Source: a bacterium (GTDB taxonomy: Bacteria; Patescibacteriota; Minisyncoccia; Phycocordibacterales; UBA5272). From it: a stretch of DNA of 42,321 nt. Under the pieces are notes generated by a model. That model searched no databases. It saw only the letters and a program-made list of their open reading frames with translations, and had not been told where the DNA came from. Position numbers and translations under genes: made by a program. The DNA lies in the NCBI GenBank assembly GCA_023267635.1, contig JAHFMX010000010.1, positions 1 to 42,321 of the forward strand. The letters run 5' to 3'. This document shows, in pieces, positions 1 to 7,735 of the stretch; position 1 is the stretch's first letter, and the number at the start of each line of letters is the position of its first letter.

Positions 1-120
1 GCTATTAGCGCCTTTTATATCTGGACAAAACAACATATCCACTTCACGTTTAATTAAGGAAGGAACCGGCTGTGGCACAGATAGTAATGCGCGGAAATCT
101 TAATGCTGCCAATGTTCCAC
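1..120. repeat. Terminal direct repeat, left copy
   Basis: This stretch is identical to 42202-42321. It carries the last 18 codons of the membrane protein gene that starts at 41965 (stop at 55-57) and the start of the tail hub gene. Reading across the junction joins the two ends without disturbing any gene. An exact 120-bp overlap can be an assembler's overlap of a circular contig or a true short terminal repeat; sequence alone does not decide. Confidence 0.97.
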
Positions 121-1691
121 TTCTTAGTAACCTTTTCGGCCGCAGTATTATTATTCCGCAATATGACCAGAACTTCCAACGCACACAATTTAGTGGTGAA
201 GACCCGCAGCTTGATAAGGGAATTCCACAAATATGGTATGCGCATAACTGCATGCCAACTGGTCAAGGAATGCAATCAGTTAGTTATAAAAGAATTGTAG
301 CTAATGTTCCCGGACAAAGCAGTTTTGTTAGAACTTACATCGTTAGAGACTCCAGTGAAAATAAGGCATTACTTGGTATAACCTCAACTGGTAAAGTTTA
401 CATCCTAAGTTCCTTTACAAGTGGATGGGTAGATATAACTCCTGGAGGAGGTTGGACTGGAGGAGCTACTAGTATAGCTGTAGTTAATGGAGTTACATAC
501 CTCTGTCTTTCTCTGTTTAACATCTATACTGTAAACATTGCTAGTTCAAGTTTAGCTGTTGCAGCATTGCTTGGAGTAACTCCTGCAAATATTGTAGGTA
601 TTGGAACAGCCGCGAATTACTTACTACTCCATGATAATACTACAGTGTATTGGAGCAGTACTGTTAATCCACTCGACTTCGTTCCAAGTCTTGTTACTGG
701 TGCAAGTTCCGGCAATCCTACCGATATTAGTGGAATAATAATTGGTATAAATACCTATGGTGGTGGCTTCATAGTAATGACTACTGCTGTAATTGTTACT
801 GCGAAATATAGTGGTAACACTCGGTATCCTTGGATTTTTGTAGGTGTTCCTAATTCTGCGGGTGTTGCTGATATTGAATATAGCACAGTTGATGGTGACG
901 ATGGTAGTAACTATGTTTGGACTTCTGGTGGAGTGTTGAAGATAACATCCGCTGGCGCTGTGCCCGTTTTTCCAGAAGTAACAGACTTTCTTGCTGGCAG
1001 ACTTTTTGAAGATTTCGATACTGGCAGTAATACATTCATTCGTACACCAGTTTCAGTTGGATTCAAACTCAAGTTATGTTTCGTAGGTTCTAGGTATTTA
1101 ATAATTTCCTATGGAATATCTTCTCTAACTCATGCAGTAGTTTACGATACTGCTTTCAAGCGTTGGGGAAAGTTAAAGACTCCACATGTAGATTGCTTTG
1201 AACTTTCAGTAAACGCAGCAGCTAACAGAAGTTGGATTTCTCTTCTTGGCAGTGGATGGAATGCATTCATAGGAACTGCTTGGCGAGATATGCTAACATT
1301 TAGTAACTTACCAGCAGATGCTAAAAGAACAATAGCCTTCCTAGCTGCTGATGGTTCCTGTACTTATACCTTATTTGATGCAGGAGACATTACAGCAGAT
1401 GCAGTTTGTTTAGTTGGCAAGTATCAATTAGTAAGAACTGAAACAGTGCGTCTTGAAGAAGTAGCAGTAGAAAATATAGAAAGTGGGAATACTGGAAACT
1501 TCTCTCTTACTGTAATGTCTGCTGCAGATGGTAAAAATCTTACCCCTTCTACTCCGTACTTACAAATGAATACTACAGACTTTAGAAAGTATCTTGCTAA
1601 TATTACTGCATTAAATCATAGCTTGTTATTCAAAGGAGCATTTGCTCTTACCAGTTTAACTATGACATTCTCTAGGCAAGGTAGACGATAA
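72..1691 (+). CDS. Tail hub / nozzle protein (P22 gp10-like candidate)
   Basis: 539-aa virion protein with no signal peptide. It is made of short beta-strand segments rich in G, S, T and V, as in a beta-propeller. Segments near residues 195-235 (VYWSSTVNPLDF) and 275-325 (NYVWTSGGVLKI, then FPEVTDFLAGRLFEDFD) resemble podoviral tail-hub proteins often annotated as packaged-DNA stabilisation protein gp10 or tail tubular B. The GTG start at 72 is chosen because AAGGAAGGA lies 8 nt upstream; an in-frame ATG at 87 lacks such spacing. It follows the membrane protein gene across the circle junction and its stop overlaps the next start (TAATG). A role in closing the tail nozzle is inferred from fold-like features and position. 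Confidence 0.6.
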   Translation: MAQIVMRGNLNAANVPLLSNLFGRSIIIPQYDQNFQRTQFSGEDPQLDKGIPQIWYAHNCMPTGQGMQSVSYKRIVANVPGQSSFVRTYIVRDSSENKALLGITSTGKVYILSSFTSGWVDITPGGGWTGGATSIAVVNGVTYLCLSLFNIYTVNIASSSLAVAALLGVTPANIVGIGTAANYLLLHDNTTVYWSSTVNPLDFVPSLVTGASSGNPTDISGIIIGINTYGGGFIVMTTAVIVTAKYSGNTRYPWIFVGVPNSAGVADIEYSTVDGDDGSNYVWTSGGVLKITSAGAVPVFPEVTDFLAGRLFEDFDTGSNTFIRTPVSVGFKLKLCFVGSRYLIISYGISSLTHAVVYDTAFKRWGKLKTPHVDCFELSVNAAANRSWISLLGSGWNAFIGTAWRDMLTFSNLPADAKRTIAFLAADGSCTYTLFDAGDITADAVCLVGKYQLVRTETVRLEEVAVENIESGNTGNFSLTVMSAADGKNLTPSTPYLQMNTTDFRKYLANITALNHSLLFKGAFALTSLTMTFSRQGRR

Positions 1692-2278
1692 TGGCGTCAC
1701 CGAATTTTGTAGTAAACACTCCTATTGATGTACGATTACCACTAACTCCAGATTTATCAGGAGAAGTACCAGTAGAAATAACTGCGGAGTTTAATAGGAT
1801 TTATAATGCTATTAGACAACTGCAAATTGGCGCAACTGCCTATACTGGCGCGGCCGCTCAAGATACTGCTGTACAATCAGTAGTAACTCCTGACCAAACG
1901 ATTATTAATCAAAACATGAATAGGTTATATATAAAAGCTAGTGTCAATATAGCTTTTGGTCAGATGGTAAGACTTACTAATCCGGGCGGTGGAATAATTG
2001 GAGGAAAACTTTCTGATGCTACTACCATTAATAGTTTCGGAGTAAATGCTTGGTGTTCTACAGTTGGGGGTATTGCAGCAGGAAGTTTTGGGGAAGTAAT
2101 TTGTGGGCCAGGACTTTGTAACGGTGTAAGTGGCCTTACTATTGGAACCATGTATTGGGCATCTACAACTCCTGGTGCAATTACTTCTGTAAAACCTTCG
2201 CCCGGAATGCAACAACTTGTAGGTATTGGACTTGGAGCTAATCTTTTATATTTCAATCCTGATAATACTCCATTCTAA
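1691..2278 (+). CDS. Virion tail protein, fibre-like C-terminus
   Basis: 195-aa protein. Its N-terminal third holds an amphipathic segment (EITAEFNRIYNAIRQLQ, about residues 29-45) that could trimerise or attach to the tail. The remainder is Gly/Ser/Thr-rich beta sequence ending in a YWASTTPGAITS segment and a GLGANLLYFNP tail. That end pattern is common in phage tail and fibre proteins. Start and upstream stop overlap by one base (TAATG), indicating translational coupling to the tail hub. It could be a short tail fibre or an adaptor for one; no enzymatic motif is seen. Confidence 0.5.
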   Translation: MASPNFVVNTPIDVRLPLTPDLSGEVPVEITAEFNRIYNAIRQLQIGATAYTGAAAQDTAVQSVVTPDQTIINQNMNRLYIKASVNIAFGQMVRLTNPGGGIIGGKLSDATTINSFGVNAWCSTVGGIAAGSFGEVICGPGLCNGVSGLTIGTMYWASTTPGAITSVKPSPGMQQLVGIGLGANLLYFNPDNTPF

Positions 2279-2318
2279 GACAAATCTCTAATTGACTATT
2301 TCATAAGGACTCGCTATT

Positions 2319-2759
2319 ATGGGAACTACTACAAGATTAACAAGAGGAGAACGAAATAATAACCCTGGAAATATTAGGCAAAATCCTCACATCCAGTGGA
2401 AAGGACTTGTTACTCATATAATTGGTGTTCCTAGTGAAGCCGCCTTTTGCCAATTTATAGATAGTACATTTGGAATTAGAGCTATTGGAGTTACCATTCA
2501 TACATATGTAACTATGGATAAGATAGACTCCACAGTTGATGCAGTGATTTCCAGATGGGCACCCACGGCCGATAACAATAATACTTCGGCCTACATCGCA
2601 TCTGTTAGTTATGATTGTAATGTCGGCTCTACTGATTCTCTTGATTTCACTGACGTAGATACTTTAAAAAATTTAGTAAAGGGTATTATTACCCACGAAA
2701 ATGGCAGATGTATTTATGCAGATGCCTATATTCTCAACGCACTTGAAGGAATCTTTTAA
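2319..2759 (+). CDS. Muralytic enzyme (P5-like endolysin or virion lysin)
   Basis: 146-aa protein with the signature of small phage peptidoglycan hydrolases annotated as structural protein P5 or lytic transglycosylase. Signs are RGERNNNPGNIR near the N-terminus with a candidate catalytic Glu11, a middle F-x-FGIRA-like segment (FGIRAIGVTI), an RWAPTADNNNTSAYI block near residue 80, and HENG near the C-terminus. No signal sequence is present, so release would need a holin or delivery within the particle. RBS AAGGA lies 10 nt before the ATG. It lies among tail and ejection genes, so it may be the lysis enzyme or a cell-wall-opening virion component. Confidence 0.7.
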   Translation: MGTTTRLTRGERNNNPGNIRQNPHIQWKGLVTHIIGVPSEAAFCQFIDSTFGIRAIGVTIHTYVTMDKIDSTVDAVISRWAPTADNNNTSAYIASVSYDCNVGSTDSLDFTDVDTLKNLVKGIITHENGRCIYADAYILNALEGIF

Positions 2760-2760
2760 C

Positions 2761-3180
2761 ATGACGAAACTCTTTCGTAGCGCTTTACTAGCCGCACTAT
2801 TGTTAGCAATTAGCATTGGTGCAAAGGCTGTTCCAATTGAAGGTGCTGCAAGTGCTGGTAGTTACGTCAACATTGGCGCAGCCAGTTCAGGTAATTTATT
2901 CACTGAACATCACTTTCAATACGCACATATTACTACGTCAACTACTACGGTAGTAAAAGCTAGTGCAGGATTTGTGCATTTGGTGGCAGTAAATACCAAG
3001 GGAACAATAGCTAGTACTATTACTGTTTATGATAACACTTCTGCTGCTGGTCAAGTAGTTGCAGTAGTTGATTCTTTGAATCTATTTGGTGTGTTTATCT
3101 ATGACATTCAGATGAATACAGGAATAACAGTTGTTACTACTGGAACAGTTGCTCCAGACGTGACAGTTAGTTATCGCTAA
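2761..3180 (+). CDS. Exported protein with Sec signal peptide
   Basis: 139 aa starting at the ATG one base after the preceding stop; longer in-frame starts would run deep into the lysin gene. Residues 1-23 are a typical signal peptide (charged MTKLFR, hydrophobic core ALLAALLLAISIG, AKA cleavage site). The mature part is Ser/Thr/Val-rich beta sequence with no Cys and no recognisable motif. It heads a run of three exported gene products in a late operon. It may be a periplasmic or surface factor made during infection, or a virion protein with a processed leader. Function unknown. Confidence 0.6.
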   Translation: MTKLFRSALLAALLLAISIGAKAVPIEGAASAGSYVNIGAASSGNLFTEHHFQYAHITTSTTTVVKASAGFVHLVAVNTKGTIASTITVYDNTSAAGQVVAVVDSLNLFGVFIYDIQMNTGITVVTTGTVAPDVTVSYR

Positions 3181-3195
3181 CAAGGAGTGGATACC

Positions 3196-3738
3196 GTGTT
3201 GAAATACTTCCTTCTAAGTGCAGTCGGTACATTTTGTAGCTTGGTGATTTGCTGCTCGCAAGCTAAAGCTGCTGCACTTGGCGGGGAGTTACCAAATCCA
3301 GCGTTTACTCCATGTGCTAATGACCCGGCCGTAGTTAGAATAGTAACAAAAGAAGAACTCTGTTCTACTAAAACATCCACTATTCGAAATGTTACTGCAA
3401 CAGAAAAGAAATTAGTATTCATGGAGTATGGCCTTCCATATAATGATAAGTCAGTTTGTGCCAAAGGTTATGAAGTTGACCATTGCTGCTCTTTAGAATT
3501 AGGATGTAACAATGACATTCATAACCTTTGGCCTCAAAGTTACTGTGGACAAATACTTGGTTTCGATGCTAACGGAGACCCAATCCTTGATAAGTGGAAT
3601 GCTACTACTAAGGATAAGTTAGAAAACGAGTTACATAGAGAGATTTGTTCAGGAAGAATAACCATTCAGGCCGCGCAAAAATGTATCAGTACTAACTGGA
3701 TTGAATGTTACAAGGAAACATTTAGAGAGGAAGAATAA
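3196..3738 (+). CDS. Secreted HNH-family nuclease
   Basis: 180 aa. The GTG start at 3196 sits 8 nt after AAGGAG; the in-frame GTG at 3187 overlaps that RBS and is rejected. Residues 1-25 form a signal peptide ending AKA. The HNH core reads YEVDH (D95, H96), then ELGCNNDIHNLWPQ (N105, N106, H109, N110), followed by KDKLENELH, CSG and AAQKCI, matching bacterial HNH proteins of the EVDH...NLWPQ type. The mature part has about ten cysteines, consistent with disulphides in the periplasm. The expected role is non-specific or nicking DNA cleavage outside the cytoplasm. Its purpose for the phage is not established. The stop overlaps the lipoprotein start by one base. Confidence 0.75.
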   Translation: MLKYFLLSAVGTFCSLVICCSQAKAAALGGELPNPAFTPCANDPAVVRIVTKEELCSTKTSTIRNVTATEKKLVFMEYGLPYNDKSVCAKGYEVDHCCSLELGCNNDIHNLWPQSYCGQILGFDANGDPILDKWNATTKDKLENELHREICSGRITIQAAQKCISTNWIECYKETFREEE

Positions 3739-4016
3739 TGAAGATTGCATCTGTGTTACTGCTTGTACTACTCACTGGCTGTGCTAATGTTCAACCTGCT
3801 ATTAATGGATTTGAGGCCGCTGCTTTAACTACATTACGAAATGCAGAAGATAATAACATTCGCCTGTGGGCATTGAATGCGTGTGCTACTCCATTTAGCG
3901 CACTTACTCGCCATCCAGAACTAGTACCTACTATCAAAGCATTGTGTATTCCAGCTGGTGCTGCTAGTAATCCCTATGACTTACTGGATTCTATCCAAAA
4001 TGGAAATAGTCAGTAG
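3738..4016 (+). CDS. Small lipoprotein
   Basis: 92 aa with an N-terminal lipoprotein signal: MKIASVLLLVLLTGC, lipobox LTGC with Cys15 as lipidation site and Ala at +2. The mature sequence includes EAAALTTLRNAEDNNIRLWALNAC and two further Cys in the ALNAC and KALCIP segments. It is not proline-rich, so it does not look like a classical Rz1 outer-membrane spanin, but it sits beside the lysin gene. It may be an unusual spanin partner or an entry/superinfection factor. It is coupled to the HNH gene (TAATG) and overlaps the DUF1353 gene. Confidence 0.65.
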   Translation: MKIASVLLLVLLTGCANVQPAINGFEAAALTTLRNAEDNNIRLWALNACATPFSALTRHPELVPTIKALCIPAGAASNPYDLLDSIQNGNSQ

Positions 4017-4446
4017 CACTACTGTTAGCACCGCTGTTCCTCCAGCATTATTAGCATTTCCAAAGAATCTTGAACTAGAACTAATGCGCGATGCGCGCGG
4101 ATTGCCATTACGGAATCGTTCTGGTCATCAACTTTACAGACTTACTGCAGAATTTATCTACGTCTGTATTCTAACCGGAGCTACTTATACAGTTCCAGCA
4201 GGTTTCGTAACTGACTTCGCATCAATCCCCCAGGCTCTTTCTAATATCTTCGGCGACATTGCTCAAGAACCCGCAGTGATTCATGATTACTTATACAGTA
4301 CAGGAATTGTTGCTAGGGAAATTGCTGATAAGATACTAAAAGAAGCTTGTACAGTTACAGAAGAAAAGGCATGGAAGATTGCATTGATTTATGCTGGTGT
4401 TAGAGTTGGTGGCGCCGGTCATTTTAATTCAGATTATACAACGTAA
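4000..4446 (+). CDS. DUF1353 family protein
   Basis: 148 aa from the ATG at 4000 (MEIVSS). In-frame GTG at 3958 and ATG at 3976 are possible but add residues that do not fit the family. DUF1353 hallmarks are visible: a paired beta segment (LYRLTAEFIYV), then VPAGFVTDFASIP (about residues 67-79), then the AVIHDYLY helix (about 93-100). This family is common in tailed phages near lysis and ejection genes and its biochemical role is unknown. The gene overlaps the lipoprotein by 17 nt, suggesting coupled translation; no strong RBS is visible. Confidence 0.7.
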   Translation: MEIVSSTTVSTAVPPALLAFPKNLELELMRDARGLPLRNRSGHQLYRLTAEFIYVCILTGATYTVPAGFVTDFASIPQALSNIFGDIAQEPAVIHDYLYSTGIVAREIADKILKEACTVTEEKAWKIALIYAGVRVGGAGHFNSDYTT

Positions 4447-4457
4447 AGGTAGCTATC

Positions 4458-6107
4458 ATGGCTGATATTGCACAAAGTAACACAGCGCAAACAATCCCTA
4501 ATTGGATACAAGCGCTTGCGCCAATCTTCCTTGGTAGTGGAGATGTTACTAGCTCTTCAAAAACAAGTCCTGTTGCTAATAATGCATTGCTGTCATTGTT
4601 TAATTCTTTAAATACAAGTACCGGTGATTACACTAAAGATGCTGCTATCAAGGATTCGGCCGGCTCAGTAGCACAAATTGTTCAAGATGCATTGCAAAAA
4701 GGATTACCAGATATTTCATCTGCGCAAAAAGGTGCTGGTGTTTATAATGATGCAACTACACAGCTTCTTCAGAATGATTTAATAGCTCGTACTGCTGCTC
4801 AAGGCCAAACTGCTGTGCAGGAAAACATTAACAACTACGCGAAGATTAATGCACAGAAGCAAAATACTGCCGCACAAGTTGCACAGATTTTGGCGCAAGC
4901 TAATGAATCCAAGACTACTAAGACTGCTCCAACTATTGACCCAATGGGCGCATTACTGAAAGTAGGTGGTGGAATTCTTGGTAAGAAGCTTCTGAAAGCT
5001 ACAGGTATTCAGGATAAGATTAATTCCACAATGAATAGTGTGTTTAATAGTGGAAACACTTCTGCAGTTTCAAAGGTTAATCTTGCGGATAGTAGCAATC
5101 TCCTAGGTAGTAATGACCTTATCAGTGCTATTGCTAATCCTGGCAATCTTTCTGGTATTGGTACTGAACAATCCTTAAACAGTTTCATCGATGCTCTTAC
5201 TGGTAATGGAAGTACAGGAGTATCAGCATTGGATACAATTTTAAATGCTGGAAGTGGAAACATTGTAGGTTCAGGCTCCGCACTTCTTGATGCTGCCATC
5301 AATCCTGCAACTATTGACCTTAGCAATTCCGCCTTTACTACTGCAGGCGATGCAGTAAGTAGTTTATTTGATACCGGTGCTAGTGGTATTGGCAGTGCTG
5401 CAGATAATGCCATTACTAACTCTTTCTTTAGTGGCAGTGGAGCAGCAGACCTAAGTGGTGGAATAGGCAGTGATTTACTTGGCTCTGCTGGCTCTGATAT
5501 CTTTAGTTCTGGCGGTACCAGTACTATTAATGATGTATTCTCCGGTCTTGCCTCTGGTGGCGGTGGCCTTGATAGTGCATTCTCTGGTGGCCTCGGTGAC
5601 CTCTTTGGTAACCTTGATTTTGGCGGTGGATTTGCTGGAGACTTCCCAGTAATTGGCCCAATATTAGACTTTGCACAAGGTGACTTCGGTGGTGGGGCTG
5701 GAACTATTGCAGGCTTCGCAGTAGGTGGGCCAGTTGGTGGAGTTATTGGTGGCCTCATTGGCGATATCCTTGGTGGTGGTTCTGTAATCTGTACAGAACT
5801 GTATAGCCAAGGAATAATCAGTAGTGAGTTGCTTAGTAAGGATGTAGCTTATGCCCGCGCGAATTTCTCCAATACTATCATGAAAGGTTACTGGTTATGG
5901 GCAATTCCTTACGTTCGCTGGATGCGGAGAAGTTCATTCGCAACGAAGCTAATCACCATCGGTGCAATTCCTTTCTGCAATCAAATCACTGGAACTAAGA
6001 AGAATCTTCTTGGTAAGATAGTATTCGCTATCGGTGTTCCTCTCTGTTGGACTCTGGGAACTTTAGTAGAATTACGTGAAAGGGCTAACTCATGGGTGCT
6101 GCAATAG
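4458..6107 (+). CDS. Ejection (internal virion) protein A
   Basis: 549 aa. Residues 1-170 are Ala/Gln-rich and helical; residues about 200-445 are Gly/Ser/Asp-rich low complexity with repeated GSGxxDLSGGIGSDLLGS-like runs. The C-terminal 110 residues are different: an ICTELYSQG motif followed by helical and hydrophobic segments (YWLWAIPYVRWM, VFAIGVPLCWTLG). The CTEL...GY..WA..vvr arrangement recurs in podoviral proteins in front of the internal virion genes. Inferred role: part of the pore or tube that lets DNA cross the periplasm. The next gene starts 16 nt before its stop. Confidence 0.6.
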   Translation: MADIAQSNTAQTIPNWIQALAPIFLGSGDVTSSSKTSPVANNALLSLFNSLNTSTGDYTKDAAIKDSAGSVAQIVQDALQKGLPDISSAQKGAGVYNDATTQLLQNDLIARTAAQGQTAVQENINNYAKINAQKQNTAAQVAQILAQANESKTTKTAPTIDPMGALLKVGGGILGKKLLKATGIQDKINSTMNSVFNSGNTSAVSKVNLADSSNLLGSNDLISAIANPGNLSGIGTEQSLNSFIDALTGNGSTGVSALDTILNAGSGNIVGSGSALLDAAINPATIDLSNSAFTTAGDAVSSLFDTGASGIGSAADNAITNSFFSGSGAADLSGGIGSDLLGSAGSDIFSSGGTSTINDVFSGLASGGGGLDSAFSGGLGDLFGNLDFGGGFAGDFPVIGPILDFAQGDFGGGAGTIAGFAVGGPVGGVIGGLIGDILGGGSVICTELYSQGIISSELLSKDVAYARANFSNTIMKGYWLWAIPYVRWMRRSSFATKLITIGAIPFCNQITGTKKNLLGKIVFAIGVPLCWTLGTLVELRERANSWVLQ

Positions 6108-7717
6108 ACGTTCCTAGTATCCTTCAATCAGCAGCAACTGCTAGCGCGCAGGCCAACGCCGGTGCAGCACAAATAATGCAATCCATTTCTGATAACAATC
6201 AGCGTGGAGCAGAGAGTGCTACTGCAGAACAAACTATCGGTGCAGCACAGTTGATAATTCAAGGTGTAGAAAACACTGCAAAACTTTCTGTACAGAATAA
6301 GAATCAAGAATCTCTTGCAGAGTTTGGCCTTGACCAAAATGGCAGTGCTAGTGACGTTATCGCTCTAACTGCTAGTAAAGTTGCAGACGATAGAAGTCGT
6401 ATGAGTACTGCTCTTGATAACATCCGCCAAAAGAATTCAGTAGAATTCCTTGATGACCCATTGAGTTACATTAGTAACATCTTCACAATTAATGATGATA
6501 TCAATGAATACAATCAAAGTAATAATGATTCAGAAAATCAACTTGCTATTCTTCAACGCTTGCAGAAAGCGCAGGATGACCAAGAAAGAATAAATGCTGC
6601 TACTGCAACTACTATAACTCCTGCAACTATCCAAGCCCAGGCCGAGCAGACTGCTGCCAATACTGTGCTAGCTCTTGGTAAGATTAAGCAAGATACAGCA
6701 CAATTTAACAACGCAGCAATCATGCAAGCTAAGTCATTATCTGTAGCAGGAGTTACTGTACAGATGGATGCCGCTAGACTTGTAGATTCTCAACAGCAAT
6801 TAGCAATAGCAAAAGACACTGAAGCTAGAGAAGATGCGCGGTTTGCCCTGTATAAACAAGAAAAAGAAGAGACAGAAAATACTATGGCTGGTATTCTTCA
6901 ACAAGCTAATGCTGGCTTTGATGTAATGCATCTGCCAAGAATTGATGGCTCACAACTTAAACTGTATAAGAATCTCGGCGGTGCTAACTGGGATAAGATT
7001 GGATACGCTTTCGGCGTGGGCGGCCAGACTGCTGCTTCTGGAAGGCCAGTACTATCAGCAACCCCGGCCGGAGCAGCAGAAGTAATGTTCAAAACTGGTA
7101 TGCAACCACCGGCGGCTGAAGTGCCAATAGCAAGATTTATTGGTGGCCTAGCTAGGGATGCAAGTATTAATCCAGCTATGAAAGGTGACATGCAAGCACA
7201 GGTTGCTTATATCAATTCTGCTGTTGAAGATGCAGTAGAAGGTCGTATCGACCCTGCAAGTGGCAAGCGTGTTAATGGCTGGCTTAGTAATGTAAACAAC
7301 ACTGATACTAAAAATATTTATAATCCAAAAGACATCGGCAGTATTGTTAATACCTATCCAGCTGTAGCACAGACACAACTATTTAAACAGTTGTTATCTC
7401 CACAACTTGAAGCTGCTAATGGTAGTGCAGTTAAAACTGACCCTTCTTCTATATTAACTCAAGGACTTTCACTAGTAGCCAAAGGACAAATGAGTGCGAC
7501 TCAGCTTGACTCTGACCTTAAGGTATTAATTGGTGCAGCTATTGGAACTAATAATGCAGTTAATAACTACGGTAAGTATGGCCTACCAGAACAAAAGACA
7601 TTTGAAATAAATGGTGTTGATTGGGCAAATGACGCGCAGAGACTGTACTATATAACAACGCTTGTTACTTTGGGAGCAAGTAATAATGGCCTGTCCGCTG
7701 TTGGATTTGCACCGTAG
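6092..7717 (+). CDS. Ejection (internal virion) protein B
   Basis: 541-aa protein, strongly Ala/Gln/Asn-rich and mostly helical, with long heptad-like stretches (about residues 100-275, including EKEETENTMAGILQQ). It has no signal peptide and no enzyme motif. Its start overlaps the preceding gene by 16 nt behind RBS AAGGG, so the pair is translationally coupled. Size, composition and place (second of three large proteins at the end of the structural operon) fit podoviral ejectosome proteins stored in the capsid and injected ahead of DNA. Assignment rests on context and composition. Confidence 0.6.
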   Translation: MGAAIDVPSILQSAATASAQANAGAAQIMQSISDNNQRGAESATAEQTIGAAQLIIQGVENTAKLSVQNKNQESLAEFGLDQNGSASDVIALTASKVADDRSRMSTALDNIRQKNSVEFLDDPLSYISNIFTINDDINEYNQSNNDSENQLAILQRLQKAQDDQERINAATATTITPATIQAQAEQTAANTVLALGKIKQDTAQFNNAAIMQAKSLSVAGVTVQMDAARLVDSQQQLAIAKDTEAREDARFALYKQEKEETENTMAGILQQANAGFDVMHLPRIDGSQLKLYKNLGGANWDKIGYAFGVGGQTAASGRPVLSATPAGAAEVMFKTGMQPPAAEVPIARFIGGLARDASINPAMKGDMQAQVAYINSAVEDAVEGRIDPASGKRVNGWLSNVNNTDTKNIYNPKDIGSIVNTYPAVAQTQLFKQLLSPQLEAANGSAVKTDPSSILTQGLSLVAKGQMSATQLDSDLKVLIGAAIGTNNAVNNYGKYGLPEQKTFEINGVDWANDAQRLYYITTLVTLGASNNGLSAVGFAP

Positions 7718-7735
7718 GAGTGAGGAATAATAACT

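Noticed and set aside
3738-4016. Rz1-type spanin call for the lipoprotein
   Set aside because: Mature part is not proline-rich and no Rz partner gene encloses it; kept as lipoprotein of unknown role.
5009-5758. 249-aa - strand ORF opposite ejection protein A
   Set aside because: Pro/Ser/Leu-rich mirror of the Gly/Ser-rich coding frame on the other strand; no RBS.
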